This document shows, piece after piece, positions 1 to 8,539 of a stretch of 64,000 nucleotides of DNA; positions within the stretch are counted from its first letter, which is position 1; each line of letters begins with the position of its first letter. The translations under genes were made by a program, and so were the position numbers. This stretch comes from Streptomyces sp. NBC_00273 (GTDB taxonomy: Bacteria > Actinomycetota > Actinomycetes > Streptomycetales > Streptomycetaceae): contig NZ_CP108067.1 of NCBI RefSeq assembly GCF_036178145.1, positions 2,108,001-2,172,000 on the forward strand. Reading direction: 5' to 3'. Below the pieces are notes generated by a model. That model had not been told where the DNA came from, made no database searches, and saw nothing but the letters and a program-made list of their open reading frames with translations.

Positions 1-482
1 TACTCCGCCCTCGACGTCAGGTACCGGGCGCCCGGGAAGGTCGGCACCCATGCGCCGTCCACCTCGCGGGTGTTCCATCCGACGTGGTCGGTGTGCAGAT
101 GGGTGAGGATCACCAGGTCGACGTTCTCGGGGGTGAACCCGATGTCCGCGAGGCGTGCGAGGTAGTCGGTACGGAGCTGGTGCCACGCCGGGTTGGCCCT
201 GGTCTTGCCGTTGCCGATCCCGGTGTCGACGAGGACCCGCAGACCGTCCACGACCAGCGCGAAGCTGTGGCTGTCGAGGTGCAGGACGCCGTCCGGGCCG
301 GCGAAGTCGGGCCGCAGCCAGTCGTGTTCGGCGACCACGTCCGGGGTGGCGGACGGCAGCAGCCACGGTCCGGTCGCGGGCGGCAGGGGCACCTCGTCGA
401 CGCGGTGGACCGCGATCTCCCCGACGGACCAGTGGGCGGCGGCTCCGGACGGGGCCCGTTCGGTGAACTGTGCGGTGCGCAT
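1..482 (-). CDS. MBL-fold metallo-hydrolase (partial, C-terminus outside window)
   Basis: Reading leftwards from the ATG at 482, about 160 residues are seen before the window ends. The segment near residue 130 reads LILTHLHTDHVGW, the HxHxDH zinc-binding signature of metallo-beta-lactamase-fold hydrolases, preceded by the usual VDTGIGN strand-loop. Members hydrolyse lactones, thioesters or phosphodiesters with one or two zinc ions; the substrate here cannot be read. There is no signal peptide, so it should be cytoplasmic. It is divergent from an AtzG/AtzE-like amidase pair, and the spacer carries two palindromes, suggesting shared control. The C-terminal half is missing only because of the window edge. 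Confidence 0.85.
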   Translation of the reverse strand, partial: MRTAQFTERAPSGAAAHWSVGEIAVHRVDEVPLPPATGPWLLPSATPDVVAEHDWLRPDFAGPDGVLHLDSHSFALVVDGLRVLVDTGIGNGKTRANPAWHQLRTDYLARLADIGFTPENVDLVILTHLHTDHVGWNTREVDGAWVPTFPGARYLTSRAE

Positions 483-520
483 GCGCGTGTTCCTTCGTCT
501 ACAGAGGGCCGGCCGAAACA

Positions 521-539
521 AAAGCGATTCATTCGCTTT
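521..539. promoter_or_regulatory. Perfect inverted repeat, 7-bp arms, candidate operator
   Basis: Arms AAAGCGA and TCGCTTT are separated by 5 nt, in the spacer between the MBL-fold hydrolase (left) and the amidase pair (right). Size and symmetry fit a TetR/MarR-type dimer site. No regulator gene lies next to it in the window. Confidence 0.45.
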
Positions 540-564
540 AAGCGACCGTAGGCCCTACCGTGAA

Positions 565-581
565 CTAACGCAAGCCGTTAG
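565..581. promoter_or_regulatory. Perfect inverted repeat, 6-bp arms, second candidate operator
   Basis: Arms CTAACG and CGTTAG flank a 5-nt spacer, 25 nt from the first palindrome and about 50 nt before the start at 634. Two differently sequenced palindromes in one divergent promoter suggest two regulators or one site for each promoter. Confidence 0.45.
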
Positions 582-633
582 CTTTAAGGCAACGGCGATC
601 GCTCCGTCGTTCCCCCTTGAAGGAAGGCAGCAC

Positions 634-843
634 ATGTCCGCCCCGAACCTCACTCCCCCCGAAGCCGCCCGCTGGGCCGCACGGTCAGGGCTTCCGTTGG
701 CGAAGGACCGCCATGCGGAAGTGGCGGCCACCGCCGACCACATCCACGCCGTCGTATCGCTCCTGCGGGAACTGGACTTCGGCGAGACACCGCCCTCCGC
801 GACGTACCGTGCGGGAGGGGAGCAGCACGATGGAACCGTATGA
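634..843 (+). CDS. AtzG/GatC-like small amidase partner protein
   Basis: This 69-residue protein starts at an ATG preceded by GAAGGAAG. It has the layout of the short AtzG-like proteins: a leading proline-rich stretch, two amphipathic helices, and a C-terminal LDFGETPPSATYRAG segment like the DF...P...YR ending of that group. AtzG binds and stabilises the amidase AtzE much as GatC does with GatA. The gene overlaps the following amidase start by 14 nt, so the two are very probably translated together. The assignment is from pattern and neighbour only; overall identity to AtzG is likely to be low. Confidence 0.6.
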   Translation: MSAPNLTPPEAARWAARSGLPLAKDRHAEVAATADHIHAVVSLLRELDFGETPPSATYRAGGEQHDGTV

Positions 844-2227
844 GCTGACCGTGGCCGAAGCGGCCGAGGCCGTGCACGGCCGACAGGTCTCGCCGGTCGA
901 ACTGGTGGAGTCGGCGCTGGCGCGCATCGCACGGGTCGAGCCGCAGCTGAACGCCTTCACCGCCGTGACGGCCGACCGTGCGCGCGACGCGGCCCGCCGG
1001 GCGGAGACCGAGATCGCCCGTGGCACGCACCGGGGGCCCCTCCACGGGATGCCCGTCGGCCTGAAGGACCTCATCGACGTGGCCGGGACGGCGACCACGG
1101 CGAGCTCCCGGGCGCGGTCGGGGCACCGGGCGGAGGCCGACAGCACCGTCGCGGCGCGGCTCGCCTCGGCCGGGGCGGCCCTGGTGGGCAAGACCCACAC
1201 GCACGAGTTCGCCTACGGCCTGACCACCCCTCAGACGGCCAACGCCTGGGATCCGGACCGGGTGGCCGGCGGGTCCAGCGGCGGTTCCGCCGTCGCCGTC
1301 GCGGCGGGGGCGGCCGCATTCGCCCTGGGCACCGACACCGGTGGATCGATCCGGGTGCCCGCCGCCCTCAACGGGGTCGTCGGGCTGAAACCGACGTACG
1401 GGCTGGTGCCGCGCCACGGCGTGACCTCGCTGTCCTGGTCGCTCGACCACGTGGGCCCCCTCACCCGCACCGTGGAGGACGCCGGGCTGGTCCTGGCCGC
1501 CCTGGTCGGACACGACCCGCGCGACCCGGCGTCCGTCGCGGCGCCGGCCGCGGACCACCGGCCGGGCCCCGGCACGGATCTGACGGGGCTGCGGGTCGGG
1601 GTGCCGGGCAACTACTACTTCGACCGGGTGGACCCGGAGGTCGAGGCCGCCGTCCGGCGGGCGATCGGACGGCTCGAGGAGCTCGGCGCGCGGCTCGTCG
1701 ACGTCGAGATCCCGATGACGCGCTACGTCCGCGCGACCCATTGGGGCCTGATGGTTCCCGAGGCCTCCGCCTACCACGAACGGACCCTGCGGGCGGTGCC
1801 CGACCTGTACGGGGCCGACGTGCGGGTCCTGCTGGAGGCGGGCGAGCTCGTGACCGCGGGCGACTACCTGCGGGCCCAGCGCGCCCGCACCCTCATGGGG
1901 CGGGCCTGGCGGGACATGCTGGAGGCGGTCGACCTGATCGCCGCGCCGACCGTGCCGATCACCGCCGTCGAGTCCGGCCGGACCGAGGTGACCTGGGGCG
2001 ACGGCAGCACGGAAAGCGTCGCCGACGCGTACGTACGGCTGTCGGCCCCGGCCAACCTCACCGGTGTTCCCGCGCTGAGCCTACCCGTCGGCCTGGACTC
2101 GGCGGGCCTGCCGATCGGCATGCAGCTCATGGGGAGGCCCTTCGGGGAAGCCGCGGTGCTGCGCGCGGGACACGCCCTCGAGCGGACCGGCAGCGCGCGC
2201 GGGCTGGCCCCGGAGCGGGCGGCGTAG
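830..2227 (+). CDS. Amidase-signature enzyme, AtzE/GatA-like
   Basis: This 465-residue amidase-signature hydrolase carries the whole catalytic set: Lys in GLKDLID (about residue 80), the first Ser in GGSSGGSA (about 150), and the Ser-cisSer-Ser region GTDTGGSIRVPAALNG (about 170-185). Such enzymes cleave a carbon-nitrogen amide bond through an acyl-enzyme; the true substrate (a carboxamide, biuret-like compound or other small amide) cannot be read. The ATG at 830 lies inside the preceding small gene, as in atzG-atzE pairs. A GatA role in tRNA amidation is unlikely because no gatB is adjacent and the partner is AtzG-like. The protein appears full length and cytoplasmic. Confidence 0.88.
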   Translation: MEPYELTVAEAAEAVHGRQVSPVELVESALARIARVEPQLNAFTAVTADRARDAARRAETEIARGTHRGPLHGMPVGLKDLIDVAGTATTASSRARSGHRAEADSTVAARLASAGAALVGKTHTHEFAYGLTTPQTANAWDPDRVAGGSSGGSAVAVAAGAAAFALGTDTGGSIRVPAALNGVVGLKPTYGLVPRHGVTSLSWSLDHVGPLTRTVEDAGLVLAALVGHDPRDPASVAAPAADHRPGPGTDLTGLRVGVPGNYYFDRVDPEVEAAVRRAIGRLEELGARLVDVEIPMTRYVRATHWGLMVPEASAYHERTLRAVPDLYGADVRVLLEAGELVTAGDYLRAQRARTLMGRAWRDMLEAVDLIAAPTVPITAVESGRTEVTWGDGSTESVADAYVRLSAPANLTGVPALSLPVGLDSAGLPIGMQLMGRPFGEAAVLRAGHALERTGSARGLAPERAA

Positions 2228-2348
2228 CGGGACGGCCGAGGGTGCGCGAAGCGTCGCCGCGCGACGAACCGGCCGCGAAGGAGGCGGAGTTGAGCCAGTC
2301 CCCGCCGCTGCAGCCGGTGCGTCTGGTGGGGGTGGGGGCCGCTATGTA

Positions 2349-3635
2349 ATGTCACATCGCATGATGCTCTTACGGCGTGCGGCGTCGGCCGCTGCCCTTC
2401 TCGCCACCGTCCTTCCCCTGGCCGTCGCCTCACCCGCGCACGCGGCCGACGGCTCGTCCGCGTGTCGCGCCTCCGCGTCCGTACCGCTGGACGCCGAACA
2501 GGCGCGGCTCTCGGACGCCCGCACCACGGCCCTCGTCGAGCGCGGCGGGTTCGGGGACTTCGTACGCCGGTTCCCCGCCGCGCTGTGCACGACCCGCGGC
2601 CCCGCCGAAGCCGACCGGCTGGTCACCGACTGGGGCGAGGCCCTGTGGCAGGCCTCCGTACGGCGGGCCCAGGGGCAGCGGCCCGGCGGCGACCTCGCCC
2701 CCGGGGACGACCGGCCGCTGTACTGGGCGCGGCTCGGCATGACCGCCGTACTCGCCCGCTGGCAGCCGGAGTTCACCGCCGACCGGGCCGCGCTCCGCGC
2801 CCGCTTCGAGGACGCCTCCCGGGGCCTGACGAACAACGCCTTCCGTACCGCGCCGGGCGTACGGCGCGTCTTCATCAGCGGGTTCGACCCCTTCGGGCTC
2901 GACGCCGAGATGCGCCGCGCCAACCCGTCGGGTTCGGCCGCCCTCCAGCTCAACGGACGGCGCGTGACCCTCGCCGACGGCAGCCCCGCCGAAATCCGTG
3001 CCGTCGTCCTCCCCGTGCGGTACGCCGACTTCGACGCCGGCATGGTGGAGCGGGCGTTCGCCCCGCGCCTGGCCGGCGGCCCCGCCCCGGCCGACGTCAT
3101 CACCACCGTCAGCCAGGGCTACCCCGGCATCTTCACCCTGGAGGACTGGGCGGGACGGGCGCGGTCCGCCGACCCGTACCCCGACAACGTGCGCGCCCTG
3201 TCCGGGGGCACCCGCGAACACCCGGTGACCGCCCCCGACCTCGGCCCGGGACCGGAGTTCATCCGCACCACGCTCCCCGCGGGCGCCGTCACCGGCGCCG
3301 TGCAGAGCCCGTACCCGGTCCTCCTCAACAGCGACGTGACCGAGATCCCGGCGGGCGGCACGGCTCCCGTCGACCGGACCGACGGCCCGACCCCCGGCTC
3401 GCGGGCCGTGGCGGGCGGCGGGGGCGGCTACCTGTCCAACGAAGTGGCCTACCGCTCCAACCGGCTGCGCGCCGAACTCGCCCCGCACCTGCCCGGGGGC
3501 CATCTCCACACCCCGGTGCTCACCGGCCTGCCGGCCGACCCCCAGCAGCTGACCGGCCCCGAGTTCGAACGCAACGAGAGCGCGATAACCGCGGAGGTCC
3601 GCGCGGTCCTCGAACACGCCGCCGCACGACGGTAG
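2349..3635 (+). CDS. Secreted pyroglutamyl-peptidase I (C15)-like protein with Cys-to-Ser at the active site
   Basis: The 428-residue product has a signal peptide (RR, hydrophobic core, AHA cut near residue 32), an extra N-terminal region of about 140 residues, then a C15-like domain starting with GFDPFG..NPS near residue 178. The Glu (about 265, TLEDWAGR) and His (about 387, HLHTP) of the triad are recognisable. The segment aligning with the family Y-x-C-N nucleophile motif reads YLSN, putting Ser363 at the Cys position. It may therefore act as a serine enzyme or as a binding protein. Codon 8 (2370-2372) is TTA, suggesting bldA-dependent, late-growth translation. No good ribosome site precedes the ATG; the ATG at 2361 is an alternative start. 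Confidence 0.8.
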   Translation: MSHRMMLLRRAASAAALLATVLPLAVASPAHAADGSSACRASASVPLDAEQARLSDARTTALVERGGFGDFVRRFPAALCTTRGPAEADRLVTDWGEALWQASVRRAQGQRPGGDLAPGDDRPLYWARLGMTAVLARWQPEFTADRAALRARFEDASRGLTNNAFRTAPGVRRVFISGFDPFGLDAEMRRANPSGSAALQLNGRRVTLADGSPAEIRAVVLPVRYADFDAGMVERAFAPRLAGGPAPADVITTVSQGYPGIFTLEDWAGRARSADPYPDNVRALSGGTREHPVTAPDLGPGPEFIRTTLPAGAVTGAVQSPYPVLLNSDVTEIPAGGTAPVDRTDGPTPGSRAVAGGGGGYLSNEVAYRSNRLRAELAPHLPGGHLHTPVLTGLPADPQQLTGPEFERNESAITAEVRAVLEHAAARR

Positions 3636-3835
3636 CGGCAGCCCCGCCTGCGGTGCCTCCCGCTGCCATGGGGCAGGATGGCAGCCCGTTCCGGATGCGC
3701 ACACGCGCCCGAACGCGGCTTCACGCACGACGAACTGACAGGTGACAAGGTGACGACACACCCACGCCCCATACGACGGCCGGCAGCGCCCGTCGCCACT
3801 CCCCCGGGCCGGCGCGGCGCACCGGAGGGGGTACG

Positions 3836-4945
3836 TTGAACCGGGATCTCGTCCTGCACGACTGGCTGGTCGCCGGGATCGCCCTGGCGGCGGGCGCCGC
3901 GGTCGGGCTGCTGCTGCGCGCCCTCCTGCGATGGCTGGGCCGGCACGCCGAGCGGACCCGGTGGCAGGGGGACGACATCATCGTCGACGCGCTGCGCACC
4001 ATCGCGCCCGGGGCCGCGCTGATCGCGGGCGCGGCCGTGGCCGCCACGACCCTGCCGCTCACCGCGCGCGTCTCGGGGTTCGTGAACCAATCGCTGACCG
4101 CGCTGCTCATCCTCATCGCCACCCTCAGTGCGGCGCGGGTCGTCGCGGGCCTGGTCCAGTCCGTGGCGGCATCGCGCACGGGGGTGGCCGCATCGGCGTC
4201 CATCTTCGTCAACATCACGCGGATCGTGGTCCTCGTGATGGGCGTGCTCGTCGCCCTGGAGACCCTCGGGGTGTCCATCGCGCCGCTGGTCACCGCCCTC
4301 GGAGTGGGTGGTCTGGCGGTGGCCCTGGCCCTCCAGGACACCCTCGCCAACCTCTTCGCCGGCGTGCACATCCTCGCCTCGAAGACCGTGCAGCCCGGTG
4401 ACTACATCCGGCTCACCAGCGGCGAGGAGGGCTACGTCGTCGACATCAACTGGCGCAACACCGTGGTCCGCAACCTGTCGAACAACCTGGTCATCATCCC
4501 CAACGGGCGTCTCGCCCGGACCAACATGACCAACTTCACCCAGCCGGAAGCGCAGTTCTCGATCCTGGTCCAGGTGGGCGTGGGCTACGAGAGCGATCTG
4601 GAGCACGTCGAGCGGGTCACCCTCGACGTGGTCGGCAAGGTGATGGCCCACGTGGACGGCGCGGACCCCGCGCACGAGGGGGCCGTCCGCTTCCACACGT
4701 TCGCGGACTCCCGGATCAACTTCACGGTGATCCTGGGCGTCGGCGAGTTCAGCGACCAGTACCGGATCAAGCACGAGTTCATCAAGCGCCTGCACGAGCG
4801 GTTCCGGACGGAGGGCATCTCGATCCCCGCTCCGACGCGTACGGTCGAGCTCCACCGGGACGAACCGCGTGCGCCGTTGTCACCGCTCGCACCGGTCCCG
4901 CACCAGCGCGAGTCGTCGGCGCTGCTCCCGGACGGCGGCCGGTAG
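3836..4945 (+). CDS. Small-conductance mechanosensitive channel (MscS family)
   Basis: This 369-residue protein has several N-terminal membrane helices and then the glycine/alanine-rich pore helix GVGGLAVALALQDTLANLFAG (about residues 160-180). It is followed by the beta domain DYIRL...GYVVDINWRNTVVRN...VIIPNG typical of MscS. Such channels open under membrane tension and release solutes during hypo-osmotic shock. The start is a TTG directly after GGAGGGGG, the best ribosome site available. The C-terminal tail (about 30 residues) is charged and likely disordered. A strong hairpin follows the gene. Confidence 0.92.
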   Translation: MNRDLVLHDWLVAGIALAAGAAVGLLLRALLRWLGRHAERTRWQGDDIIVDALRTIAPGAALIAGAAVAATTLPLTARVSGFVNQSLTALLILIATLSAARVVAGLVQSVAASRTGVAASASIFVNITRIVVLVMGVLVALETLGVSIAPLVTALGVGGLAVALALQDTLANLFAGVHILASKTVQPGDYIRLTSGEEGYVVDINWRNTVVRNLSNNLVIIPNGRLARTNMTNFTQPEAQFSILVQVGVGYESDLEHVERVTLDVVGKVMAHVDGADPAHEGAVRFHTFADSRINFTVILGVGEFSDQYRIKHEFIKRLHERFRTEGISIPAPTRTVELHRDEPRAPLSPLAPVPHQRESSALLPDGGR

Positions 4946-4992
4946 GCCCGCTCCGCCGTACCCCCGCGCCGCCGCACCCCGCGTCGACGTCA

Positions 4993-5017
4993 GCCCACGG
5001 GCCCCGGGCCCGTGGGC
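4993..5017. terminator. Perfect hairpin terminator after the MscS gene
   Basis: Two 12-nt arms (GCCCACGGGCCC and its complement) around a single C form a very stable GC hairpin 47 nt after the stop. It has no U-run, as is common in Streptomyces. Confidence 0.6.
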
Positions 5018-5140
5018 AAAATCCGTGTGCGGTACGTCAAGACCTCGCCAGGGCGGGTGGCTCCGCCCCTCGCCGTGGGCAGTCTGCCCTCGGACATCTG
5101 GCTCTGGTTGAGATCGTCACCTCCGGACGGGAGGCATCAC

Positions 5141-5896
5141 ATGCCCGCGTACCGACTCCACGACCGTGCCGCGCTGTTCGGGGCCCTGGTGGTACCCCTG
5201 CTCGTGGCGCTCGCGCTCGTCCCCTTCCGCACCCGGCTCTCCCCTACGAACGAGGCCCTGGTCCTGGTCGTCGTCGTGGTCGCGATCGCCGCCTCGGGCA
5301 CCCGGGCCGCCGCAGCCGTGGCCGCGCTCTCCGCGGCCACCTGGTTCGGCCTGCTCCTCCTCGCCCGGCCCTACGAGCACGTCGCCCTCGCCGACCGGGA
5401 CGCGGTCCAAACGGCCGTCCTCCTGCTGGCCGTCGGGCTGATCGTCGCGCAACTGGCCGTACGCGCCCGCAGGCTGGAGGCGGTCGCGGTCGCCGGCGCC
5501 GCGCACCTGTCCAGCCTCCAGGGCACCGCCCGGCTGACCGAGCGGGGCGGTTCGCCGGACGCGGTGGTCGAGTACGTCCGCCAGGAGCTCATCGGCCTGC
5601 TGGGGCTGCGCGGCTGCCGCTTCGAGTACGGGACCCTGATCGGGCACCGACCTCGGTTGGAGCACGACGGCGGCCTGTGGCTGCGCCGCGGCGGCCGGGT
5701 CACCGGGTACGCCGACTGGCCGGACGGCGAGACCGAGCTGCGGGTCGTCGGGGGCGGGCACTACTACGGCCGCTTCCTCCTCGACCCCGTTCCCGGCCAC
5801 CGCCTGCCGCCCGAGGACGCCCGCTCGGTGGCGCTCGCCCTGGCCGCGCTGGCGGGCGCCGCACTGGACACGGCCGGCGTGTCCCACCGCGGCTGA
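5141..5896 (+). CDS. DUF4118 (KdpD-like) membrane protein
   Basis: The 251-residue product begins with three or four hydrophobic helices (about residues 10-110) in the pattern of DUF4118, the membrane part of KdpD-type sensors, including the P(T)NEALVLVVVVVAIAA segment. The remaining 140 residues form a soluble GAF-like region without histidine-kinase motifs. The ATG at 5141 follows CGGGAGG at good spacing and is preferred over an in-frame start at 5012. Similar Streptomyces proteins are small sensors of unknown signal. It converges on the phosphatase gene, 8 nt between the stops. Confidence 0.72.
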   Translation: MPAYRLHDRAALFGALVVPLLVALALVPFRTRLSPTNEALVLVVVVVAIAASGTRAAAAVAALSAATWFGLLLLARPYEHVALADRDAVQTAVLLLAVGLIVAQLAVRARRLEAVAVAGAAHLSSLQGTARLTERGGSPDAVVEYVRQELIGLLGLRGCRFEYGTLIGHRPRLEHDGGLWLRRGGRVTGYADWPDGETELRVVGGGHYYGRFLLDPVPGHRLPPEDARSVALALAALAGAALDTAGVSHRG

Positions 5897-5904
5897 GCCC
5901 CCGC

Positions 5905-7974
5905 TCACGGGGCGCCCCGGTGGACGCGGGCCAGGATCAGGACCGTGTCGTCGGTCGGCGGTTCGGGCAGCAGGCCGGCCAGGATGCGGTCCGCCATGTC
6001 CTCCAACGGTTCGCTGCGGTCGCCCAGTTCGGCGCGCAGGGCGTCCAGGCCCACCTCGATGTCCTGCCCCCGGGCTTCGATGAGGCCGTCCGTGTAGAGG
6101 GCGAGCGTCGCGTTCTCGGGCAGTTCGATCTCGGTGGTCCGGAACGGGGCGCCGCCGACGCCCAGCGGGACCCCGAGGACCTCGTCGACGGTCTGCACCG
6201 TGCCGTCCGGCCGGAGCACCAGGGGCGGCGGGTGGCCGGCGCTGGCGATGCGGGCACGTCCGCTGCGCGGGTCGTAGACGAGGTACAGGCAGGTCGCGAG
6301 CTCGATGCCGGCCTCCTGGGCGCACATGTCGAGTTCGGTGAGCAGGTCGGCGGGCTCGCTGTCGTGGCGGGCCAGGGCCTTGGTGGTGATGCGGAGATAG
6401 CCCATGGCGGCGGCCGCGGAGACCCCGTGCCCCATCACGTCGCCCACGACGAGGACGATCCGACCGTCGGGCAGGTTGATCACGTCGTACCAGTCGCCGC
6501 CGACCTCGGTGATCCGGCTGCCGGGCACGTAGCGGTGGGCGACGTCCACGTACGGGGTGACCGCCAGCGCCGTGGGCAGCAGGGCCCGCTGCAAGGTGAG
6601 GGCGATGTCCTGGACCCGGCTGTAGAGGCGGGCGTTGTCCAGGCAGATCGCGGCGCGCGAGGCGAGTTCGCTGGCCAGGCTGACGTCCTCCTCGGTGAAG
6701 GGCGGACGGGCGGCGGACCGGCCGAACATGGCGATGCCCTGGACGGTGCCCCGGGCGATGAGCGGAGCGACGAGGATGCAGGCCACCCCGCTCTCGCCCA
6801 TGATCTTCGTACGCGACTCGGTGACGACGGTGCGGGCCAGGAACTCCTCGTCCACCACGGCCGAGATGGCGCGGCCGGTGCTCAGCATGTCGTGGATGAC
6901 GGAGCCCGGCGGGTACCGGACCTTCTCCACCCCGCTCACGAGTTCGACGGCCGGAGCGGGCAGGGTCGTCCCGGAGGCGATGCGACGGGTGAACAGCGGC
7001 CGCCCCGGGTCAAAGTCCTCGGTCTCGTCCATCCACTCCACGATCTCGACGACGGAACCGTCGCAGAAGTCCGGCATCGACGCGTCGACGAGCTCCTGGG
7101 CGGTGAGGTTGACGTCCAGGGTGGTCCCGATCCGGGTGGAGGCCCCGTCGAGGAGGGCCAGCCGGCGACGGCTGGCGGTGGCTTCCAGGATGGCGCGTTC
7201 CCGGTCGGTCACGTCGATCATCAGCCCGCCCACGCCGGAGCGGGTGCCGACGGCCCGGCTCAGCGGGAAGAAGCTGACCGACCGGACCTGGTCGCGGTCC
7301 GGATGCCCGCGCGGGCGCACCCCGACCAGGGTCCCCACCACGGGTGCCCCGCCCTGGGCGACGGCCCGGAGCATGCGCTCGTACTCACCGCCGTCGGACA
7401 TGATCATGATGTCGTCCATGCGCCGCCCCAGGTGGGCCTCGATCGGCAGGCCGTCCATGTCGGCGAGCGCCTGGTTGAGGTGGATGTACCGCAGGTCCTC
7501 GTCGATCATGACCAGGCCGATGGGGCAGGTCTCGAAGAGGGCGTCGAGGAAGGCGAGGTTGGTCTTGACCCGGTCGAGTTCGTCGCTGCGGCTCGACAGG
7601 ACCATCACCACCGAGGGGCCGCCGGATCCGGTGACGGAGAAGGACCGGAAGCCGCAGTCGAAGACCGTGCCGTCGCGGTGCCGGGCCGTCAGCCTGCCCC
7701 GCCAGTAACCCTGCGTGCGCCCTTGCTCCGTCAGTCGGGCGCACGATGCGGACTTGCCGCTGCGGGAGGCGTCGGCGAAGAGGAGGGCGCCGGGCCGGGT
7801 GAGGACGGCGCCGGGCTCGTACCCGAAGAGGTCACGGGCGCCGGGCCCCCAGTAGCAGACGCGGTCGTGTTCGTCGATGCCGAGGACGGCCACGGGCACG
7901 CGCTCGAGCAGCGACCCCGGCTCGGACCAGATCGGGCCGTGGGTTTCCTCGCCCCCCGGCCGAGCCGATGGCAC
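5905..7974 (-). CDS. PAS-PAS-GAF-SpoIIE serine phosphatase
   Basis: The protein (about 689 residues) contains two PAS domains (about residues 20-130 and 145-270), a GAF domain (about 290-440), and a C-terminal PP2C/SpoIIE phosphatase with GGDWYDVINLPDG, VGDVMGHG and ALYTDGLIE. Such enzymes dephosphorylate anti-anti-sigma factors in partner-switching circuits, so it probably turns a light, redox or ligand signal into sigma-factor release. The GTG at 7974 is chosen because GGAAGGGGA precedes it; the in-frame GTG at 8007 has no ribosome site. An RsbW-like ATPase that could belong to the same pathway lies at 12236. Confidence 0.9.
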   Translation of the reverse strand: MPSARPGGEETHGPIWSEPGSLLERVPVAVLGIDEHDRVCYWGPGARDLFGYEPGAVLTRPGALLFADASRSGKSASCARLTEQGRTQGYWRGRLTARHRDGTVFDCGFRSFSVTGSGGPSVVMVLSSRSDELDRVKTNLAFLDALFETCPIGLVMIDEDLRYIHLNQALADMDGLPIEAHLGRRMDDIMIMSDGGEYERMLRAVAQGGAPVVGTLVGVRPRGHPDRDQVRSVSFFPLSRAVGTRSGVGGLMIDVTDRERAILEATASRRRLALLDGASTRIGTTLDVNLTAQELVDASMPDFCDGSVVEIVEWMDETEDFDPGRPLFTRRIASGTTLPAPAVELVSGVEKVRYPPGSVIHDMLSTGRAISAVVDEEFLARTVVTESRTKIMGESGVACILVAPLIARGTVQGIAMFGRSAARPPFTEEDVSLASELASRAAICLDNARLYSRVQDIALTLQRALLPTALAVTPYVDVAHRYVPGSRITEVGGDWYDVINLPDGRIVLVVGDVMGHGVSAAAAMGYLRITTKALARHDSEPADLLTELDMCAQEAGIELATCLYLVYDPRSGRARIASAGHPPPLVLRPDGTVQTVDEVLGVPLGVGGAPFRTTEIELPENATLALYTDGLIEARGQDIEVGLDALRAELGDRSEPLEDMADRILAGLLPEPPTDDTVLILARVHRGAP

Positions 7975-8180
7975 GAGACGTCCCCTTCCGCACGCCGTTC
8001 TCTCCACATCATCGTCCGGACGCGTCGTACGGGCACGCCGGGCGGCGCACGACGGCCCGGGACGAGTGCCTCGCGGGGTCCCTCGCCGTCGCCCATGCGC
8101 CCCCGCACAAGATGAACCCGCATGAGCGAGATCAAACCCCCGTCACACCTTGCACGTGCCAGATCGAAGGGACGATTCAC

Positions 8181-8274
8181 CTCTTGGACGATCCACCCTG
8201 ACGACACGGGGCGGACCGGCCCGATTCCGTGCCCCGGACCAGGTGTCGCCCCGGGGTCGCTCCTGGTTCACTGG
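8181..8274. repeat. 94-nt intergenic element, copy A
   Basis: The copy has ordered blocks CTCTTGG (8181), CCGATTCCGTG (8221), GGACCAG (8236), CGCTCC (8258) and TTCACTGG (8267). The same blocks occur in the same order over exactly 94 nt at 18590-18683. ACGAC (8201) can pair with GTCGT (8274-8278). It may be a structured RNA, a regulator site or a decayed small gene; the orientation is unknown. Confidence 0.5.
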
Positions 8275-8336
8275 TCGTGGCCACCACCCCGCGGACCGCT
8301 TGGCGGCTCTCGCGGTCACGGAGTGACCTGGTCCAG

Positions 8337-8380
8337 GAAGGCCCTGCGCGCCGACAGCGGTGTTCGGCGCGCAGGGCTTC
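8337..8380. terminator. Long GC hairpin upstream of the GNAT gene
   Basis: Perfect 14-nt arms (GCCCTGCGCGCCGA, 8341-8354; complement 8364-8377) around a 9-nt loop, extended by a GAA/TTC pairing with one bulge. It looks like a bidirectional terminator, but it sits in a divergent spacer, so it may instead close a short transcript coming from the repeat element at 8181. Confidence 0.5.
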
Positions 8381-8539
8381 GCCGGCCGCACCCGTACATC
8401 GTGGCGCTGGGACGGCCCGCGTTTCGACACCGCGGCACCTGCCGGGCCCGCCGGGCTCCAGCATGATCGATGCTCTGTGCCGGAGCGGCGGCGCACGCGC
8501 CCCGCTCCGCCTTCCTTCGATCACGGGAGTCCAGCCCTA

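Larger units (their letters stand above)
8008..8539. other. Intergenic region, 532 bp, divergent promoters plus structured repeats
   Basis: No convincing gene was found between the phosphatase and the GNAT. The region holds a 94-nt element also present near pucR/xdh, with an imperfect palindrome of about 34 bp inside it, and a long hairpin at 8337-8380. Short ORFs here have no homologous look or ribosome sites. Confidence 0.5.

Noticed and set aside
5012..5140. Longer N-terminus for the DUF4118 protein
   Set aside because: The extra 43 residues are not membrane-like and have no ribosome site, while the ATG at 5141 follows CGGGAGG.
8122..8496. Short ORFs on both strands in the phosphatase-GNAT spacer
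   Set aside because: They overlap the 94-nt element and the hairpin, have no ribosome sites and no protein-like pattern. The peptide similarity to a frame near 18630 follows from the shared DNA blocks.
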